Shown here: positions 60,557-64,000 of the stretch, one piece after another | Layout of the letters: each line of letters starts with the position of its first letter | How positions within the stretch are numbered: position 1 is the first letter of the stretch | From: Polyangium sp. 6x1 | Lineage (GTDB): Bacteria > Myxococcota_A > Polyangia > Polyangiales > Polyangiaceae | Length of the DNA: 64,000 bases | Direction: 5' to 3' | Assembly: GCF_029946515.1 (NCBI RefSeq) | Contig: NZ_JARZHH010000022.1 | Coordinates: 1-64,000 of the forward strand | Notes under the pieces: generated by a model | The model's database searches: none | Seen by the model: the letters and a program-made list of their open reading frames with translations, nothing else | Told to the model about the DNA's origin: nothing | Made by a program: the position numbers and the translations under genes

Positions 60557-63500
60557 TCAGAGCCCTTTTTCCCGACGGAACACCGCGAGGCATTCGATCT
60601 CGCGGGTGAGGTGCTCGAGCTCGGGTTTGCCCCCCGCGCCGTCGGCGAGCTTGACCAGGCGCTCGATGTCGGCGACGTGCGTTTCGAGGCGCGTGGTGAG
60701 CTCGGCGTGATTGCGGTCTTCCTCGATCCGGAGCAGGTGCGCCGCATACGCGCGACGCACCCAGGTCTTCTGCGCGTCGATGCGGCCGCGATAACTGGAG
60801 AATGCCTGGTCGCGGAATTTGCCGAGCTTGCGGCGATCCTCCGGCAGATCCGGGTCCTCGATCAGGTAGACGCCCTCGATGCGGCGAATGACGCCGAAGC
60901 AGACGGCGAGCGTGAAATCACGCATGTCGTCGGTGCGGACCTGCTCCTCGCCGGCCTTCTTTCGGACGTGCGAGAGCCGCTCGGTCCAGGCGAGCTTGGA
61001 GTCGTTCTCGCGGACGCCGTCGATCGAGATGCGGAAGAGGCGCGTTTCCGGCTCCGGCGCGCCCTCCCAGTTCTTGTCGATGTGCAGCGGGATTTGCGGG
61101 ACGCCCTTGGGCAAACCCGGGACCTTCGCGCCCTCGGCGAGCTCCTTGTCCTTCACCGCGCGATAACGGCGCTCGTAGTCGGACAAACTCTTCACGGCGT
61201 GCAGCGGGCAGCCGAGCCGCGCGAGGTAGAAGATGATCTCGTAGGGGTGATCCGAGGCGACGATCTGGCCACGATCGACGCGGTGGGTCGCGAGGTGCGC
61301 GAGCACGGGCCCAAGCGTGCGCTCGTAATCGCCGTGCATGACGACGTACGCCTTGTCGGGCAGGAGCGGAGCGCCCGCGCCGAGCGTCACGAAGGGCGCG
61401 CATTTCGCGGCCGCGAACTCGAGCTTGTCCTTGACGTACTTCTCGATCTCGTCGTCGGGCGTGCGGCGCGCCTCCTCGATCCACTGCGGATCGGACGCGG
61501 GCGGGAGCGGGCCGCCGCGGCGTTCGAGCCTGCGCGTGGCCGAGACGAGCTGGGCCTCGAAACGAAGCTCTTCGTCGATGCGCAAGCCGCGCTCTTCGAG
61601 GCCGCCCGCGATGCGGCCGCGGAGCGCGGCGGAGGCGAGCTGGACGAGGTCGTCGATGATGCGGCGCTCGATGTCCTGCTCCGCGCCGCCCTGGCTCGCG
61701 ACCGCCGCGAGGCGCGAAAGCGCGCCCGAGAGCTGGAGATCACTCGGGCGCACGAGGCGCGCGTAGAGGTGATCCCAGAGCCGATGGCCCGTGCGGTGAT
61801 CTTGAAGGACCTCGACGTCGAGGACGTAGCGGTTCGCGTCGCCGCCCTCGTGTCGTCGGCCGCCCGCGGCCACGATGCGAGCCGCGCGCTCTTCGAGGCG
61901 GCGCTGGATGCGATCGACACGCGCGAAGAAATGGAAGCTCGAGAGGCGGCGACGATCGAGCTCGCGCAGGACGGCCGAGAAGTACTCGATCAAGGCGTTC
62001 GCGCGGATGCGCGCGCGCAGGCCGTCGAGCACGTCGCGATACCAGCCGGCGAAGGAGGCGGCGACCTCGAAGTAATCGTTTTCCCGGCCGGGGAGCTTTT
62101 CGAGAAGCGTCTCCGGCGCGGCCTCGGCGAGCTCGTCGACGCGGCGCTTGAAGTCCTCGCCGAGGCGGCCGTCCGAAAGGACGAGGCCTCGTTCGTAGGC
62201 CTTGCGCGCGGTCTCCTGCTCGGCGGCGACGGCCTGGCGGAGCAAGGCGTGGAAGTAACGCGCCTCGGTCGGGCCCTTGTCCTTCGCGAGCTCGGTGAGC
62301 GAGAGCTCGCCCGATTCGGCCGCGACACGCAGCGCAGCCTCGCGCGCACGCTCGCGCGCGGCGTCCTCGCTCTTGCCGACCTGGACCTTGAGCGCGGCGA
62401 AGGCCTGCGCGGTCTCGGCGCGGACGCGCTCGGGATCGCGCTCGAACGCGGAGAGCTCAGCCTCGTCCCAGCCGCGCAACTTGATGGCCTCGTCGATGCG
62501 CTTGGCGACGTCCTCGCGCGTGCGGCGGAGGAACGCGCCGATCGTGCCCTCGCCGCCGCTGCCGCCGCCGCGCGCCCACTCGACGGCGCGGCGATACGGC
62601 TCGGATTCTTCGCCCTTGCCCTCGGCCTTGCTCTCGAGGCCACGGACGAACGCTTGATCGGCTGCGTCGAGATCGGCGCCGTCGCCGAGCGCCGCGCTGC
62701 CCCCGGGCACGGCCGCGAGCAAGAGCTCCGCGCCGAGCTTCAAGGCCGCGTGTTCGAGGACGTCCTCCACGGGCAGGACGAGCGCGCCGATGCCGAAGGA
62801 GCCGAACGACTTCGTGAACGCCTGCTCGTCGAGCTGCATGAGCTCGCGCGTGTCGTTGTCGAGCGTCGAGCCCTCGCGATCGAGGATGGACGTGAAGATC
62901 TGCGCGTGCGCGGCGTCCGCGATCGCAGGGTAGATCTGCTGCGAGTCGGCGAGGACGACGCCGCTCTCGGTCTTCTCCTCGACGAGGTAGATCTGATCGA
63001 ACGGGGGCCGGTCGACGAGGACACGCTCGGGGTTGTCCGGGTCGTAGTGGAACTCGACGGGCGCGGCGGGGCTGGCGCTCTGGAGGAGCTCGAGCTCCTG
63101 GAGGGCCGCGTGGCCGTTCGCCATGATCTTGTCGAACTGGTTCGGCGGGAGGCCCTTGCCACGGAAAACGTTCGGCAGGACGAACGTGCCGATCATGCGA
63201 TGCCCACGCTGGCCGCCGAGGAGGCGCCGCACCGTGAGGGCCATCGTGGCGAAGCCGCCGGAGCCGGTGCCGCCGGCGAGGGAGGCATAGACGTGGATCT
63301 TCGCGGCCTTGTTGGCGCGGAAGGGGTTGTGGACGTCGTAGGCGCGCCGGATCGCCTTCTCGAGGGTCTCGAGGATCTTGGCGCGATCGTTTTCGAGGTG
63401 GTGGTAGAGCGAGAGGCGGCTCTCGATGCGGATCTGGCCGGCGCCCTTGCCGCGGTGCGCGCGGGGCTGGTACCACGCGGGCCACCACTGCTCGAAGAGG

Positions 63501-63775
63501 GGATCGGCCTTCGCGTGGAGCTTGCCGCGCTTGAGCTCCACGTACTCGGGTTTGTCGAAGTCCGAGAGGACGAACTTGTGGGCCGCGTCGATCCAGACGA
63601 GCCGCGCGAGATCGTCGGCGTCGGTGTCGAACGCGAAGAAGTGAACGAGGTCCTTGTATCGCTCGAACGAGTCTTCCTGCTTCACCTTGCGGGCGAGCTC
63701 GTCGACGATGGCGCCTCCGGCGCCCCCGAGACCAATGAAAAATGCGGGGGCGATCTTCTTTTCGCTGAGCGGCAT
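60557..63775 (-). CDS. Large tubulin/FtsZ-like GTPase
   Basis: The 1072-residue product starts MPLSEKKIAPAFFIGLGGAG. The nucleotide loop is IGLGGAGGAIVDEL (14-27), FDTDADD lies at 49-55 like the FtsZ/tubulin T2-T3 region, and the tubulin signature is AGGTGSGG (167-174). FVLPNVFRGKGLP and DQIYLVEEKTESGVVL follow as in bacterial Tubulin_2-type proteins. The C-terminal 700 residues are largely helical or coiled coil. It should bind GTP and may form filaments. It is the first gene of a tight operon with the membrane pseudo-tubulin and the membrane helicase-like gene. Confidence 0.82.
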   Translation of the reverse strand: MPLSEKKIAPAFFIGLGGAGGAIVDELARKVKQEDSFERYKDLVHFFAFDTDADDLARLVWIDAAHKFVLSDFDKPEYVELKRGKLHAKADPLFEQWWPAWYQPRAHRGKGAGQIRIESRLSLYHHLENDRAKILETLEKAIRRAYDVHNPFRANKAAKIHVYASLAGGTGSGGFATMALTVRRLLGGQRGHRMIGTFVLPNVFRGKGLPPNQFDKIMANGHAALQELELLQSASPAAPVEFHYDPDNPERVLVDRPPFDQIYLVEEKTESGVVLADSQQIYPAIADAAHAQIFTSILDREGSTLDNDTRELMQLDEQAFTKSFGSFGIGALVLPVEDVLEHAALKLGAELLLAAVPGGSAALGDGADLDAADQAFVRGLESKAEGKGEESEPYRRAVEWARGGGSGGEGTIGAFLRRTREDVAKRIDEAIKLRGWDEAELSAFERDPERVRAETAQAFAALKVQVGKSEDAARERAREAALRVAAESGELSLTELAKDKGPTEARYFHALLRQAVAAEQETARKAYERGLVLSDGRLGEDFKRRVDELAEAAPETLLEKLPGRENDYFEVAASFAGWYRDVLDGLRARIRANALIEYFSAVLRELDRRRLSSFHFFARVDRIQRRLEERAARIVAAGGRRHEGGDANRYVLDVEVLQDHRTGHRLWDHLYARLVRPSDLQLSGALSRLAAVASQGGAEQDIERRIIDDLVQLASAALRGRIAGGLEERGLRIDEELRFEAQLVSATRRLERRGGPLPPASDPQWIEEARRTPDDEIEKYVKDKLEFAAAKCAPFVTLGAGAPLLPDKAYVVMHGDYERTLGPVLAHLATHRVDRGQIVASDHPYEIIFYLARLGCPLHAVKSLSDYERRYRAVKDKELAEGAKVPGLPKGVPQIPLHIDKNWEGAPEPETRLFRISIDGVRENDSKLAWTERLSHVRKKAGEEQVRTDDMRDFTLAVCFGVIRRIEGVYLIEDPDLPEDRRKLGKFRDQAFSSYRGRIDAQKTWVRRAYAAHLLRIEEDRNHAELTTRLETHVADIERLVKLADGAGGKPELEHLTREIECLAVFRREKGL

Positions 63776-63976
63776 GCAGGTTCCCCTCCCCGAGTACGGG
63801 GGCCGAGGAGCGTACCAGAGACGTGGCGGCCGAGGAAAGATCGATGTTCCAGAACAACTCCCCGTACTTCCACGACGATCCACGGGAGCGGCCCTCGCGA
63901 GGGCGGGGGCCGCCTGCTGACCCCCCCGGCCCCCTCGCACTAGGTTCCGCGCACACCACCAAGGGGGGGACCATCC
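63776..63976. other. Divergent promoter region of the tubulin-like operon
   Basis: These 201 bp separate the tubulin-like gene (minus) and a gene that begins at the right edge (plus). A perfect 14-bp palindrome GCCCTCGCGAGGGC lies at 63891-63904. No promoter box is clear enough to name. Confidence 0.5.
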
Positions 63977-64000
63977 ATGCGAAAGCACAAGAAAACCGCG
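63977..64000 (+). CDS. Start of a gene cut by the window edge
   Basis: An ATG at 63977 follows AAGGGGGGGACCATCC, a possible ribosome site, and opens a frame of eight codons, MRKHKKTA. The basic start would fit a signal peptide. Nothing more can be said. Confidence 0.35.

Noticed and set aside
59381-63943. A plus-strand open frame of about 1520 codons
   Set aside because: It is antisense to the tubulin-like operon. The translation is Ala/Arg/Glu/Leu-rich without domains and lacks a ribosome site.

Overview
The window is high-GC bacterial chromosome with the marks of a myxobacterium, most likely Polyangiales (the Sorangium/Polyangium side of Myxococcota). The signs are many lipoproteins with Gly/Ser-rich linkers, MopE-type Cys/Asp repeats, a MYXO-CTERM-like tail, an FHA-domain sigma54 activator, a bacterial Pnkp/Hen1 RNA-repair pair and many uncharacterised secreted beta-propellers. 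No tRNA, rRNA, CRISPR array, insertion sequence or prophage was recognised. Many long open frames antisense to real genes are by-products of the base composition and were left out.

Layout. Bases 1-3595 hold the str operon on the minus strand (rpsL, rpsG, fusA, start of tuf) behind a clear sigma70 promoter. From 3689 to 7207 lie envelope proteins and Cys-rich or Gly-rich lipoproteins. From 7250 to 13516, all on the minus strand, are pssA, a conserved small protein, a HemX-like membrane protein, hemA, hemC and a GH57 glucan branching enzyme. From 13771 to 18072 are an XRE regulator with a basic tail, an alpha/beta-hydrolase that has lost its nucleophile, an AAA ATPase and a membrane-anchored unknown. 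This last gene is the end of an ABC exporter operon (18072-19831). A 1194-residue secreted TPR-CHAT protein and a divergent esterase lipoprotein follow; their start codons overlap. A diheme peroxidase-like protein lies at 24376-25890.

Two loci look like coherent, poorly known systems. (1) At 26699-30858, a GNAT-fold N-acyltransferase (FeeM/LuxI-like) and a heme-oxygenase-like diiron enzyme form an operon behind an excellent sigma54 promoter. They face a convergent pair of regulators: an FHA-AAA-Fis sigma54 activator with an atypical GCFTGA loop, and a LuxR-type protein. Inverted repeats upstream of the promoter are candidate activator sites, and two tandem structured repeats lie upstream of the activator gene. 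(2) At 54789-63775 a tight operon encodes a large tubulin/FtsZ-like GTPase, a membrane-anchored protein that appears to be a diverged tubulin-like paralogue without the GTP signature, and a membrane-anchored YprA/MrfA-like helicase whose catalytic motifs are degraded but whose C-terminal Cys cluster remains. A PHP-domain lipoprotein gene follows 28 bp later. I consider this the best candidate for an undescribed system.

Between these loci are the Pnkp-Hen1 RNA repair operon (32740-36743) with a peptidoglycan-binding/calpain-like protein after it, then large secreted proteins (MopE-like, VIT-vWA, beta-propellers), an L,D-transpeptidase, a Uma2-like protein, a CBS-domain protein and a short-chain dehydrogenase. 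Functions are inferred from motifs recognised by eye; no database search was run.
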